Below, piece after piece: positions 39,078-51,241 of a stretch of DNA of 64,000 nt; position 1 is the first letter of the stretch; each line of letters starts with the position of its first letter. The stretch is taken from positions 3,977,237 to 4,041,236 of the forward strand of contig CAJNOP010000004.1 in the NCBI GenBank assembly GCA_905250075.1. Reading direction: 5' to 3'. The notes below the pieces were generated by a model. The model saw only the letters and a program-made list of their open reading frames with translations, was not told the DNA's origin and did no database searches. This DNA comes from Rotaria sp. Silwood1. Its lineage: Eukaryota > Rotifera > Eurotatoria > Philodinida > Philodinidae. A program made the position numbers and the translations under genes.

Positions 39078-42000
39078 TATATATACACAGTTAGATATAT
39101 TTAAGGATAATACATCACTGAAAGTAGATGTCTCGTGGAATACATAGTAGCGTGACACAGTGTGCAATACCAATAATGAGCACAGAATAAGAATTAATAA
39201 CAGTTCTATGCAAAATAGAGTTGTTAGTTAATTCAAAAGATCCACTCATCATTATTATTGAGAGCTAAAGAATCTTTTTGGACTGTCGCCGTTGTTTAAA
39301 GGAGGGAGTCTATTACCCTAAAATTTAGTTTTAGGTAAGGCAGATCACACACTTGAAAATATATGAAAAAATGACTATGAACAAATATTTATTGATATAT
39401 TTCATTAGCAACTAAATTTACTATTTTGCAATATTCCTCATGTATTCTCAAAACGGTAAACAAACTATGGAAAGATACGGTTTAAATGAACATCAGTATT
39501 ATGCTCACATTTAATATGACCTTGAAATATAGCTGGAGATAAATACTTTTTAATCTCTCGAGTAAAGCATTTTCTACAAAATGAGACATCTTTGAAATCT
39601 CTGCCGCATTTTCTTATCTGATGTACGGCAATCTTATGCAAATCCCAAAATGTGTTTTTTTTTATAGAAAAAACCATTTGCTGATCTGCAATAGAATTGC
39701 TGTATCTTAGTCAAAAGATATCGTAGACAATTTAACGATGTTTCATTTTATAGACAGAAACCTTCTGTTTGTATTTTATGCCAACATCTATATCTTTAAC
39801 AGTGAAAATATCTATTGTTAATGTTCGTTTTCTTTTCTGCATGCGTTTCAAATTGAGAAAAACGTAATTTATGTTTACAGAGTTCTTTTTTACTATTTTT
39901 TATCAAAACCACTTATTGCATGCCATACTTACTGAAAAAACTAACTTTTTCTTTTTCTTTTCTTCAATGTACGATGTCTTGCAACATGAAAATAAGTAAA
40001 AGTAACATTGATTGCAGATAGTACTATCAATACGATGATTATTATATTTAATCGATTTGTTTTTAGTAATCATCTTCTATAGGATTTTTTTTGCATGCCT
40101 GTTCTATATTTGTTGTTGTTATATTTCTATTATTATTGTTGTTGGTCTTGCTAGCATTGTTGTTACCGAACAAAGCTGATGATTAGATTAGTTGTTGGAA
40201 TTGTTGCGAAAAGAAGTAATTAAAAATTTGATTTTGTTACCGTATAATGGATAAAATGATATAATTCTTTTCTACGAATAAAAAAGATCTTTTATTGAAA
40301 AACAAAAGATACATCTGAACAATAATTATGTTTCAGCTTTTCTTTTCAATTAGACACAATCGATGCCAATATTTTCATTTGAAGTTCTTTTAACCAACAT
40401 TTTACATTCATGATCATCTTTTTTCCAGTGATTAAAGACTTTATAGACAAGTTAGGTGGAAAATAATCAATACTTTTAAGCAACGTGATAAGATGTTATT
40501 GGTTTTTTGTTTTATTCTTGTTTTCGCCTTAATTTTTGTTTGACAGCAAGAATAAGTCGAATTATGAAGACATATGAATCTCTTCTTTTGTTTTTTTCTG
40601 ATAAGAGTCTTCGTATATCCATCATTCTGTAGATCTTTATACTTTCAATATTAACTAAAATAAATTTATGTATTCATTCGTGTGATTATTTTATCTTTTT
40701 TGTTGCCTTTTATTTTGACAACAAATATTTATGTTCACAAATTTTATTCTTTTTCTTCACTTTAAGTGCTATAACAGTAGGATCTATTATATGATGTGTA
40801 TTTTCTCTAAATGACAAATAATATTATTTTGCTTTGGTCTTTTTTTTATTTTAAAATTTACTATACTATGGAAGTAAAAATAACCAAACAAATATGTATA
40901 AATGATAAGAAACATTTCAAATTAATCTAAGGTTAATCATTTTAAGTTATCAATATAAAGAATGGATTGTTTTGTTATCTATATCTAGAGTCTATGTACA
41001 TAAAGTTTCCATAAGTCTATCAGAAGTAAAATAGAATAAAAAGATTATTTTTATTCAAACTAAGAATCGTTTAGTAAAATTTACAAGATAATACTTTAAT
41101 TTAGTTGACATCATCTGCAAAGGATTGATCGATTTAAATAAATGGATACATACTTGTTATTGTGCTGAATACATTTCATCAGATAGACTAATCGAGTATT
41201 CAATGGATTATAGCAGTTTATAAGTTTCCTTACTGGCATACAAAAAACATCCGTGAAAGTTTATGCTTGATAAAAGAGCATAGCGAAGAATGTGTTACGA
41301 TGTTTCAAAAGTTTTTGTACTCACATGGAATGAGAGAAGTCTAAGAAAGGTTCTATACAATGAGACATTATATTCATCAAATGGTTTTCAAAAAAATGAA
41401 ATTTAGTCATGCACCGATCCGTTTGATTAATTATAGAAAGTACTATACTAATTGGAAAATCTGAATGTAGTGACGGAAGTACTATATTGTCGTAAAGAAA
41501 GCTTGAGAAAACTTTCTCTTTATATGTAGTGATAATAAAAAGAATATTCTGGTTTTTTACTATGTGTTATCACTTTTCAACTAATGTCATAATAATAAAA
41601 TTGTGATAAAACCTGTTGAGTATGACATGGAAACATAAGATTAGATCCTATTGTCTTCGATGTGTACTCTGCCTTGTAATTGTATAGCTGATATCTTTTC
41701 CAATGTTAACAAGAATCCGAACCACCATCTTCGTAAAACAATACTTTTATCTTTACGAGAATGTGTCACGTTGTTGTCGTCCTTTTTTTTAATGATGAAA
41801 AAGTAAATCATATTACATGTTAATTAGAAAAATTTTTAAGAAAACTTATGAATTAAAAACATTTGAAACAAGCTTAAAAAGCTATTACATTAATGATAAT
41901 TATATCATATGCTTTTTTAACTTTAGAACGTACATAAAAAACTGAAAATAGTTAATAGCTATTTGCCATTTTCGTTAATGAATATGGTATTCGATAATAT

Positions 42001-44246
42001 CCATTGCATATTACTTCATTATATCACTGTAGTGATATTACTAATTGAAGTCTCGAAGTAATAACAATTATCATTTATCATTCTGTATTGATGTCGTCTG
42101 TTTTTCTCTTCATCAAAATCAACAGATGAGAGCATTTTTATAATAAAACCAAAATTCAAATGATTTACTCTTTGTTTTTTCTCTGAAATTGATATCACGT
42201 GTCTTGAAACAGTCTTTTTTTACTCAAAGAATTGTATTTCAAAATGTCACAGTATTTTATGTTTGAATGAATCGTATAATCAATTTTTCTAGCTAATGGA
42301 TTTTTTGTGACATCATTTTTACTAAAAAGGCAAATTCATAAACTGATTGAAACAGTCACTATGACAGATATCGCCATTTTCAGTACGTTCACAAATTTGA
42401 TGAAACCTAAGTTTGATTTATATTTGATATTTTTCTGAGAATTCAAAAAAGGTTCGCGCATTTAGACCTAACTAGTATTAGATCATAGAAACAGCCTTTT
42501 AACCAACAGTTTTTGATTGTTAGTTACATGATAAATAGTATTATGTTTATATTTTTGTCTTGCCATGTAAAGAATATCTTTTGTGTTTGATCTAATCTGA
42601 CAATTTAAATATTATCTATTTGTTTTAATCTTTATGAAAATAATTATCAACTTCAAATAAATAACAAAAGTGTGGCTTGTTTGGTAGACGATATTCAATA
42701 AAATTTTACTTCAAAAATTTAAAAACATACGCAAACCAATGAACTAATCATTATGTTTAAGTCAACAATAATTTTTTACTTACAGTAATTACTTATTGAT
42801 GTAAATTATGAAAAAAACTTGTGCGCTTTAAAAAGTATCTGGTTGGTAATTAATTGGAAAAAGACAATACAGGAATGAATACATAACAAATATTTTTGAC
42901 GCGTTTTGCATATCTCAAATGTGATAGTCGATCATATTGATGAGCTGAAGCATATTTGCATATATCGAGATAATAGTTTTCAATTAAATGAACTAAGGTG
43001 AGAAAAATGATTTTGCTGTTGCATACTTTTTCTTCTTCTATGAGATGTATTCGAATATGATATAAATATCCTTTCATGGTCTCGCAATTATTTTGGTAAT
43101 CTGTATTCGTGGAAGAAAGCCCAATGTGTCGTTATTGTCTAATCATGTCATATACGATAATAACCAAACAACTGTAAAAAGAGTGTGTATGTACAACGTA
43201 CATCACCGAAATAACTTAATAATCGTTTAGACTGTACTAAATAATGTCTTACATTTTCTTCGTTTCTTACTTCACTCTGAACATCAAACATAGCACGAGA
43301 ATTTCAGGATGTTGTAGTGAAGTTTATTTTTCAATGCAGATTATATTTGATGATTCTCTCGAAAAATAAAAGAAACCAATAAAATACATAAACGCATGAT
43401 AATGAATTATTATTTCTCAAGTTATTTTACTCCATAGTTCCAGATTAGTTAGAAATTTGAAGCATGACCGATCAACAAGAATAAACTTTTTAATTTGATA
43501 TTGTTTATACGTATTAATTAAAAAACAATGTTCAAGGCTTATCATATCTGAACATCCTAAGATTGGTAGAGGAAAGATCACGAACAGGATTTATTTTTAC
43601 TTATAGATGTCTATCTGACTTAAAAACACTTCACATAAATAAACCAATCGATCAGTTTTTTTCATAAATAAACAAATAAGGAAATAGTATTGAATTAGTT
43701 GAAATTTTCTACTTTAATCTTCAATGTATAAAACATGATGATCCCAATGTATCTATAAAAAAATGATCATTAGCTAGCACATTTCTGTAGAGCTTCAAAC
43801 GAAAAGTTCCAAAAATTTATATTGATTAAGTCTTGAATTAAAAAGTAGATGATAACAAAAACAGAAAATAATGAAAGTTTGCAATACAAGATTTTTCAGT
43901 GATTTCAGACCATCTCATCTCGCTATGTATGCACTAGACTTCCTTCTTAAATTTGTATGCCATTCTCGATATGTATAATAGCATATAGCAGATGATTATA
44001 TTGATTATATCACTCATCTTATACCTTTTTTTTTGAATTTAATTTTTGCTGCATATGTATACATCCATCTGTTTTGCGAAGTTTTTTTATTTTCCGTGCC
44101 TAACTATGAAAGAACACCGAAAAGTGTTATTTATGAGTTTTAATGCCTTTGGCTCGGGCATAATCATTAGTTGTCAAGGTATGTTTGATGATGCATGAAG
44201 CACAAATATCTAAAACGAAAGTTTCTTGTTGATCAAGTGTACAATC

Positions 44247-45560
44247 ATGAGTGAAAACAAAATCGAAACACACGTAAATGAAATCGATACTTTAGAGGCC
44301 GATGTTGTGAATACCTATCAAACCCATAATGCACAAGATTTGTCATCAATTGAAAACAATAAAAAATTTCAGGAACATCCAATCTTTCAAAAATACCTTC
44401 CAAAACAATTATGTCAAGTATTAGAACATTGGTTTTTAGATGGGACATTAGATGAAGATGAAAAACAAATCTTTCGAACTTGTGCAAAATTTCTTCTTCA
44501 ATCAACTAAAACAGATTCCAATGCTAAACAATGGATTAGTCAACAAAGTGAATTAATTGATCTTACTGAAAAATGTTTAAATGAAATAGGTGCTTATGGT
44601 TATTATATTGAAATTGGTTGTTTAGAAGATCCAAGTTTAGAATCATTTGATTGGCTTATTCAAGCATTTGGAAATGTTCAATGTAAACAATTACTTGATG
44701 TTCTTGTTAAATGTGTAACTAGTCGTTTTTATATTGATGCTTTACATCGTTTGAATAAAACTGATGCATCATCGTTAAGTGTTACTGAGCATTTTCTTCT
44801 TATTACTTGTCCAAACTATATTATTACTTGTGATAGCAATAAAACTTATTCGTCTAAAATAGCTAAGCAAATGTTATACTATTATGGTGATTTACTTGCT
44901 TATTTCCTTCCTCATATGAAACAATGGACAACACCTGTTATGTCATGTTTATTTTATCCAATGAAAATCGTTTTATCAACTATTNNNNNNNNNNCTGGTT
45001 CAAAAATTTATGTTGATTTTGCTGATAAAGAAGGAGAAGAATTTATTAAAGCATATGACTTATTAATAGAAGAACTTAAACGAAATGGATTGACCCAGAC
45101 TCATGGAAATAAAGACAATGCAACGACTAGTGGAACTTTAACCGAAACAAGATCTAAACCTGAAGAACCGAAAAAAGAACCTGAGCAACCTTGTATTCAA
45201 ACAAGAGAATATTTAAACGTTCCTGTGGCATCAATGTGGAATGAACAACATGTTAAGGAATTCCTAACTCATAACCGACTCGATCAATTGATACCTATTT
45301 GTGAATCAATGGATGGTGAAACATTAGTGGAGTTTCATCAGTCATGTGAAACAAAACCTGATATTAGGCATGGATTGCTTTTTAATCCGAAAGAAGAACA
45401 TTCATTATCATTTGGTACTTATTTTAAATTTATTGCTAAGTTAAAGAAATATTTACCACGAAAACCATTGCCTAAAATTCATTTTCGATACAATTTCATT
45501 TATCCATCATCGAGTACGGCTGAATTAGCAACGACAAACAAACAAATCAATCAATCGTAA
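44247..45560 (+). CDS. ARM/HEAT-like + TIR + SAM-like protein, unit B copy, broken by an assembly gap
   Basis: The 5' part, 44247-44984, encodes the first 246 residues, homologous to residues 1-247 of the unit A protein. The 3' part, 44995-45560, resumes at the end of the TIR domain (GSKIYVDFADKEGEEF) and runs through the SAM-like region to TAA. Ten N (44985-44994) stand in place of what in unit A is about 1.08 kb, including the intron and nearly all of the TIR domain. The frame stays open across the N run by chance, so the single 444-residue reading is an artefact. Whether the real locus is intact cannot be seen. Start ATG 44247 matches the unit A start. Divergence is spread over both parts (for example the unit B C-terminal linker has TTSGTLTETRSK), but two blocks are identical to unit A. 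Confidence 0.75.
   Translation: MSENKIETHVNEIDTLEADVVNTYQTHNAQDLSSIENNKKFQEHPIFQKYLPKQLCQVLEHWFLDGTLDEDEKQIFRTCAKFLLQSTKTDSNAKQWISQQSELIDLTEKCLNEIGAYGYYIEIGCLEDPSLESFDWLIQAFGNVQCKQLLDVLVKCVTSRFYIDALHRLNKTDASSLSVTEHFLLITCPNYIITCDSNKTYSSKIAKQMLYYYGDLLAYFLPHMKQWTTPVMSCLFYPMKIVLSTIXXXXGSKIYVDFADKEGEEFIKAYDLLIEELKRNGLTQTHGNKDNATTSGTLTETRSKPEEPKKEPEQPCIQTREYLNVPVASMWNEQHVKEFLTHNRLDQLIPICESMDGETLVEFHQSCETKPDIRHGLLFNPKEEHSLSFGTYFKFIAKLKKYLPRKPLPKIHFRYNFIYPSSSTAELATTNKQINQS
44985..44994. other. Assembly gap (10 N)
   Basis: A run of ten N of nominal length. Comparison with unit A implies that roughly 1.1 kb is missing here. Confidence 0.95.
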
Positions 45561-46239
45561 TAACTACACACATTTTATATCATTAGTTTTGATTATAATG
45601 CATTTTATATTTTAAGAAATTTTTTTTCCTATATAAGCAAGAGTTAAAATAACAAGGGAACAGTGCTTTCTAATAATTAGTAATATGGTTCTTTTTCTTT
45701 TATAGATTTTCACCTAATAGATATATTAAGTGTCATAAAATGGTCTATTTAACTTCTATCTGAATTTAGGAAAACATTGCTTTCGATTTCAAACGGAAAT
45801 AGAGATGCTTGAGCATCTTTAGATACATCTCATAGTACAAACACATACACGACTTCTTTTCAAGCAGTGGACGATCTTTCAGAGGTTCATAAAGTTTTTT
45901 GGTATTGTATAGTACATTGTGGTGTGCATATACTATGAGATATATTTGAAGATCTACCTTGCTTCAAAACAAGAGGTACTTATATATGTTCCATGATTTA
46001 TACTTAGAGGGTAACTAGAACTGTTTGGCAACGCTGCTGACAATGTTATAAAAAAGTTGACATTTAAGATTGTGTTACATGAATATATAGTAGAACGTCT
46101 GGTCAATACCTATATATAGATAATCTATTTTGGCTTTAGTTCTAATATTCTTCCAGATAAAATGCAATAATAATGAAAGAAAATTTTGCAAAATGCATAA
46201 TGAACTCGATTAATAGTATATTGAAGTGGGGACCAATTT

Positions 46240-46770
46240 GAAAATCAATGGAAAGTATTTTCATGCAGGATGAAAAAATGTCAGTGTTGATCATCGAACT
46301 GGTCGTCCAGTTTCCGAAGTAGGAAATGTAAAATATTGAGTTGTTACTACAAATTATTAATAATGATTCATATTCAACTTATGACAATATTATAGTTGAG
46401 ACTTCTCTTTCTCATGGTACACTAGAGTGAATTATTCACGATAGCCTAAAGATGAGAAAAGTAACGTCCAGTTTAATGTTTCATCAACTTAATGATGAAC
46501 AAAAGCAAGAACGAGTTAGGATTTATCGTGAAAATCAGGGAAAGTTTTTTGATGGATAAGGACGATTATGAAATATTATAACAGGTGATGCGACATGGAT
46601 TTGTCATAAACTGACTGAACCCATGTCAACAAACGCAAGCTGGATCAGTACAGATGAATCACCAATGACTATTGTTCATCAAAGGAAATTTGAACCGAAA
46701 ACTTTGTTTTCTATGGTCTTTAAATGAAATAGTCTATTCTATTATCCATTTCAATATAGAAGACTCGTGA
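46240..46770 (+). pseudogene. Decayed mariner transposase fragment in unit B
   Basis: Translating with stops gives a chain of mariner transposase motifs: DHRTGRPVSE, then LKMRKVTSSLMFHQLNDEQ, then QERVRIYREN, then IITGDATWI (normally ITGDETWI, the first catalytic Asp block) and SPMTIVHQRKFEPKTLFS. There are multiple stops and at least one frameshift, and the second and third catalytic blocks are not recognisable. The Glu after the first catalytic Asp is Ala here. Unit A lacks this sequence, so it entered B after the duplication or was lost from A. Termini are not resolved. Confidence 0.8.
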
Positions 46771-48160
46771 GTATTTTTCTAATAACTTTCGATAGAAAGC
46801 AAAAACAGACTTGCAGTTTTCACTGTTAGAAAGAGGAGACGACGACACATCGAATGATATAATGCAGATTTCACTGTCAAGTGTTTTGAGAGTTTCTATT
46901 GAATTTTTTCAAACAAATGTGTACGTTTAAGATCGATTGGTACAGTCAATTTGCATGAAAATGTAGCGAAAAAGTGGAATTTTCGCCTAACTTTCTCGAA
47001 AAATCAGGTAGAAGGCCACAGTCAAATGTCTTTAACTTCTGAACATTACAACTTAATAATCTAGATCCTGTACAGTTTTGTAGATCTTCGATTGCCGGTT
47101 CTGATGCACTCCTAAAAATCGAAAATTTTCTGTGGTAACTGAGTGTAATACATAATTTATCAAAACCTCGATTAAAAAATACTCAATAAGACTTGTCAGA
47201 AAAGTCTGCAATATATAATTCGATGCATCTTCATCTTCTCTTGCCAACAGTAAAAATCGCAGTCCCGTATCTGCTTTCTATTTGAAATTATTAAAAAAGT
47301 ACCGACGGTTCTTCTATTTTAAACTGGATAATAGTTTTTATTATGCATGTGATCAGAATCGTGCATTTATGTTCAGTTTTATCATGAAAGTATATAGAGA
47401 TAAAATAACTTAAAAATCAGCGTTTCTAAATCTTTGTTCTCATTTTTACAAAAAACTGTGTTCTTTCTTGTGACATTTACGATGATAGAACTTAGTCGCA
47501 ATGCTCATTTCTAGTATAACGGCTATGTCTTGATGACAAAGTGACCGCCTTTGATTATCGTACACATAAAGTTTCTCATGAATGAGGTGAGAGATGATTT
47601 TGTCTTCTCCTTATAACTTAAATAATAATAATAAACAAAAGTTGTTTTTACACAATAATACTTACTGTTCGTTTTACTCTTGTGACTAATCTAAACAAAG
47701 AAAAAAAAAATTTATAAAGATCTACTGCTGCAGTTTGTGGCCAAATCGCCGATTAATCCCATCTGTCCAAATAGTCACCGATTAATCTCGATTTAGCGTC
47801 CAAATAGAGTCAATTTTTACGACATAGACAATCATATACACAGAAATTTTGTTGTCAAAGAACGTTAGTATCTGGTTATCAACATTACTGCTGAAAGAAG
47901 TGATAAAAATCCAGTTTTCTTACTAAATAATAAATGAAACGATGTAGTTTTTGTTCAGGACTAGAAAAGATATTTTTTGAGAAATAAAACAAACATTCGA
48001 ATAATAATCATATTGTAGCTTTCTTTCTAAATTATGAATTGTAGATATTAATTTTTTATATTTAAAGTTTTTCAAATTCACATTTTACGTTCATGAGTAA
48101 CCTTGTTTTTAAATAGTTCAAGATTTTCTAGATAACTTCATCAAGTGTTTAACTGATTCG

Positions 48161-51100
48161 TAATGTAAACCATAAATTTCTAAGAAGTTGGAATTTCGTA
48201 GACAAAATAGTCTCGCAACTTAATAGTCTTTATTTAATTTTTCATTTTCTACCAACTCAATAGAATGTACATGTATAAATATTAGTTGTAGAAAAAGATC
48301 ATCTGCAAATTGTATAAAATGCTGTAAACAATGATATGTTTTAAATCTCTATAATTATTAATACAAATGAAAATGGAGCCAATTTTCAATACAAAAAAAC
48401 CATAATGGTAGTAACAAATCATTTATTTTTTGATAGATTGGTTAAGACTTTCACATAGCTGTATGCTTAAAAACATCAATCAAAGATATTCATTATAATT
48501 TATTTTCCAAACTCGAAATATTACTGATAAAAATTTCGAATTTATTGAACTGGCGAATAGGTCTGCATAATTTAAAAACAATTTTATTTGAATTGGAATA
48601 AATATTCACTAGATGAATAAAAATAAGTTAATTTAGCTATTTCGATCTTCTTTCTTAATCTATACTTCCATTATATGCTACCTTGATCAGCGAGTGTAAT
48701 AATATGATATGACTAATGTAATTGTAGTAGTAATTGATTTTCATCATATAACAATTGATTGTTATGCGTTCAGTTATTTATCTGAAACTTTGCTTATCCA
48801 TTTAAATATAAAAGCAAATATTAAATATTTTCTTTTGTATAAAACTTTTTAATTGAAAAAAAAACGAGGATTATCATTATGGGTTTGTTTTTCTCTAATA
48901 AATCTTGCCATATGATTGAGAATAAGTCAGTAAAATGTATTAATATATTTGTTTTGTCACAGAAACGATATCAAGCTTAAATTTCTTCTATCATTATACG
49001 AATCAAAATGATGAATAGATTTTTATTCTTTTTTTTTCACTAAAATTCGATTTAAGATAATCAATCTTTCGAAAATATTCTCTCATAATTAATAACAAAT
49101 CTATATGAATATCAATAGACATTTTATCAGTCAGCATTCGCTTGAGCATTTGTTTTTTTCTGCATATTTATTCAGTTTCATTGGTTATTAATTGCACATT
49201 TATCACGTCATTCATCAATAAATATTATATGTCCTTTGTCGAGAATATGGCATTGCATTGTAAATAATACAATAAGTTACAATTTATTTAGTTATATGAG
49301 ATTGATAATACATGAGTATGTACCTGAATAATCACTAATATATCCTGTCTTTATTTTATTATCATTGTATGATTAATGTTTGATATTGATATTAATCCGA
49401 ATCGATTATTGATTTAGTCGATAGATAGATGTGTTGTCACGCTTTATGAGAATAGTATTCATTCTATGTTATGATTGCCATCACAAAATGTACGACAATA
49501 ACAACATCAAATTTCATTATATTTTGACATACTTATCTTGTCAATTTTGAATAAAAAGATATCTGCTCGTATGAATTTTCAAATATAAATAAATTTTTGT
49601 AGATATAAGAAAAAATTTCGAATATTATATATAGTTAAGAACAATATTTATCTTGATTGTTTTTGTTATTCGATACAAACTATTTAAACATATATTGAAT
49701 ACTATTACAATAAAATAATTATCGATATCATATATAGTAATTTATAATTTGTAGAGATTATTTTTTTAATTAGGAAGAAAGTTGCATAATTTGGTGTCCT
49801 ACTACAAGACAAATTATGAAAAGAGAGAAGTTTAAATTAAATTGATACTATATATATATATATTCATTCAAAGTAACATTTAAAAATATCCGATGATCAT
49901 AATTTTCAAACGTATCGTGCTTCTTAAGTCGGTTTGTATTTTGAAGTTTAGAGCAATTATTTTACACTTCAAAGAACCGTCTTATTCTTAAGCTCTATAA
50001 ATTTAGCTCATATAATGACCGTACATAGAAAAATATAAACACGATATAAAGACAAACTTAGATTTGTTAATGAAAACCAAGTCTAAAAAATATTGTCGTT
50101 TCTTTTTGTATTTCTATGCATTTTTAATGTCATTTGCATAATATAATATGTCAAGAGTCTTTTGAAAATACTTTTTTTTTAATAAATGAAATAAGGATTC
50201 ATAAAAAATACAAGATAAAAGTTGTTCGTTGAATATTTAATAGTTCATCATCGACATCTATCAATAGATTTGAGTTTTCATTTCATATGATGCTCGAAAT
50301 AACCAACCAAGCAGTTTAATCTCACCTTTTTTTCTTCTTTTCTATTCAGTTGATGATATTTTTTTGATGAACATGTCATCGTTCTTCTGCATTTACATTT
50401 GTAGTGATTCGAGAAAGTCTTTTTTTTCTTTCTTTTACTTCTTATACAATGTTTGCGTTAATTTTTATTGTATGTCGATAAATATGCAAGTCAACAGCTG
50501 TTCGCTTTTCATTTTTTTTTCTTCTTGTCATTTTGTTCGATGAAAGCCGACCTATAATTTCAATGGCATCAGTTGTATTTATAAGAAGAGAAGAAAAGAT
50601 TGACTTTACCTATTCTCATTCTTTCTTTTTCTCTTTTTTTTCTTTTGCATTTATTTATTTCAACTCTTGCATCACATTGAAAAATAGGTGTGACATACTT
50701 TGTTATTGTTACTAAATCTCTTCTAGGGCTTTGCACGATTGTGGTCTGTATATATTTATATATATATATATGTGTATGTGATGTTTTTGTTTGAATCTCG
50801 TGTGCGCTTATAATTGATCGACACGAGAAGAGAGTAACATCGTACAAACTAACACCTTAGCAAGCGTACACTAAGCTAGAAAAAAAATGAGAAGAAGAGA
50901 GACAGAGAGAGAAAAGAGAACTGAAAAAGAAGTAGGTACCCTCCATATTGTATGCTCTCTCTCTCTCTCTCTCTCCCTCGTACCAATATTGAACGAACGT
51001 GCAAGAGTATAGAGTAATAGAATAGAAGAAATAGTGATGGTAGTAGACTCCATTTTTTTTATTGCTATTATTGTTGCCCGCTATCACCAACATGTCTACA

Positions 51101-51241
51101 TAAATGAATTCAAACAAATCGCGCTTCAGATCAAATGACAGACAGATATATATATATATGTGTAAGAGGTCGGAATTAGATTTTCTTCTTTTTTTTTAGA
51201 TTAAAATTAGTTAATATGTATATGAGTGTGTAATAAAAAAA
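48161..51241. other. Intergenic region upstream of villin
   Basis: Very AT-rich, no supported gene and no sign of a third duplication unit. Close to villin there are TC-rich tracts, (CT)n at about 50954-50976 and (TA)n at about 51147-51159, which probably belong to the promoter region. Confidence 0.4.

Larger units (their letters stand above)
25205..40500. repeat. Unit A of a tandem segmental duplication (about 15 kb, insertion-laden)
   Basis: Non-coding and coding sequence aligns in order with unit B. Examples: GACATACGAATCTCTTCTTTTG at 25290 with GACATATGAATCTCTTCTTTTG at 40570; 25680-26290 with 40930-41690; 28955-30135 with 41700-42880; 31790-36150 with 42882-45800; 36830-36975 with 45800-45960. 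Non-coding blocks look roughly 70-80% identical by eye. Unit A is longer because it carries at least four transposon insertions and two further segments missing from unit B. Boundaries are good to about 100 bp. Confidence 0.8.
40501..48160. repeat. Unit B of the tandem segmental duplication (about 7.7 kb)
   Basis: It begins directly where unit A ends, in the same orientation. Its tail (about 47850-48160) matches the tail of unit A (about 40180-40500), including ACATTTTACRTTCATGA (R is A in unit A, G in unit B) in both, so the order is head-to-tail. It carries the second TIR gene, an N gap, and a mariner remnant that unit A lacks. Confidence 0.75.

Noticed and set aside
39465..39677. Minus-strand ORF with CRKCFTREI and HIKCEH
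   Set aside because: Two Cys pairs only, no known domain and no flanking exons; treated as chance.
44226..45560. A single 444-residue protein read straight through the N run
   Set aside because: Comparison with unit A shows that the N run replaces about 1.1 kb; the open frame across it is accidental, and the true start is ATG 44247.
48161..51241. A third copy of the duplicated unit
   Set aside because: No collinear similarity to unit A or B was seen past about 48.16 kb.
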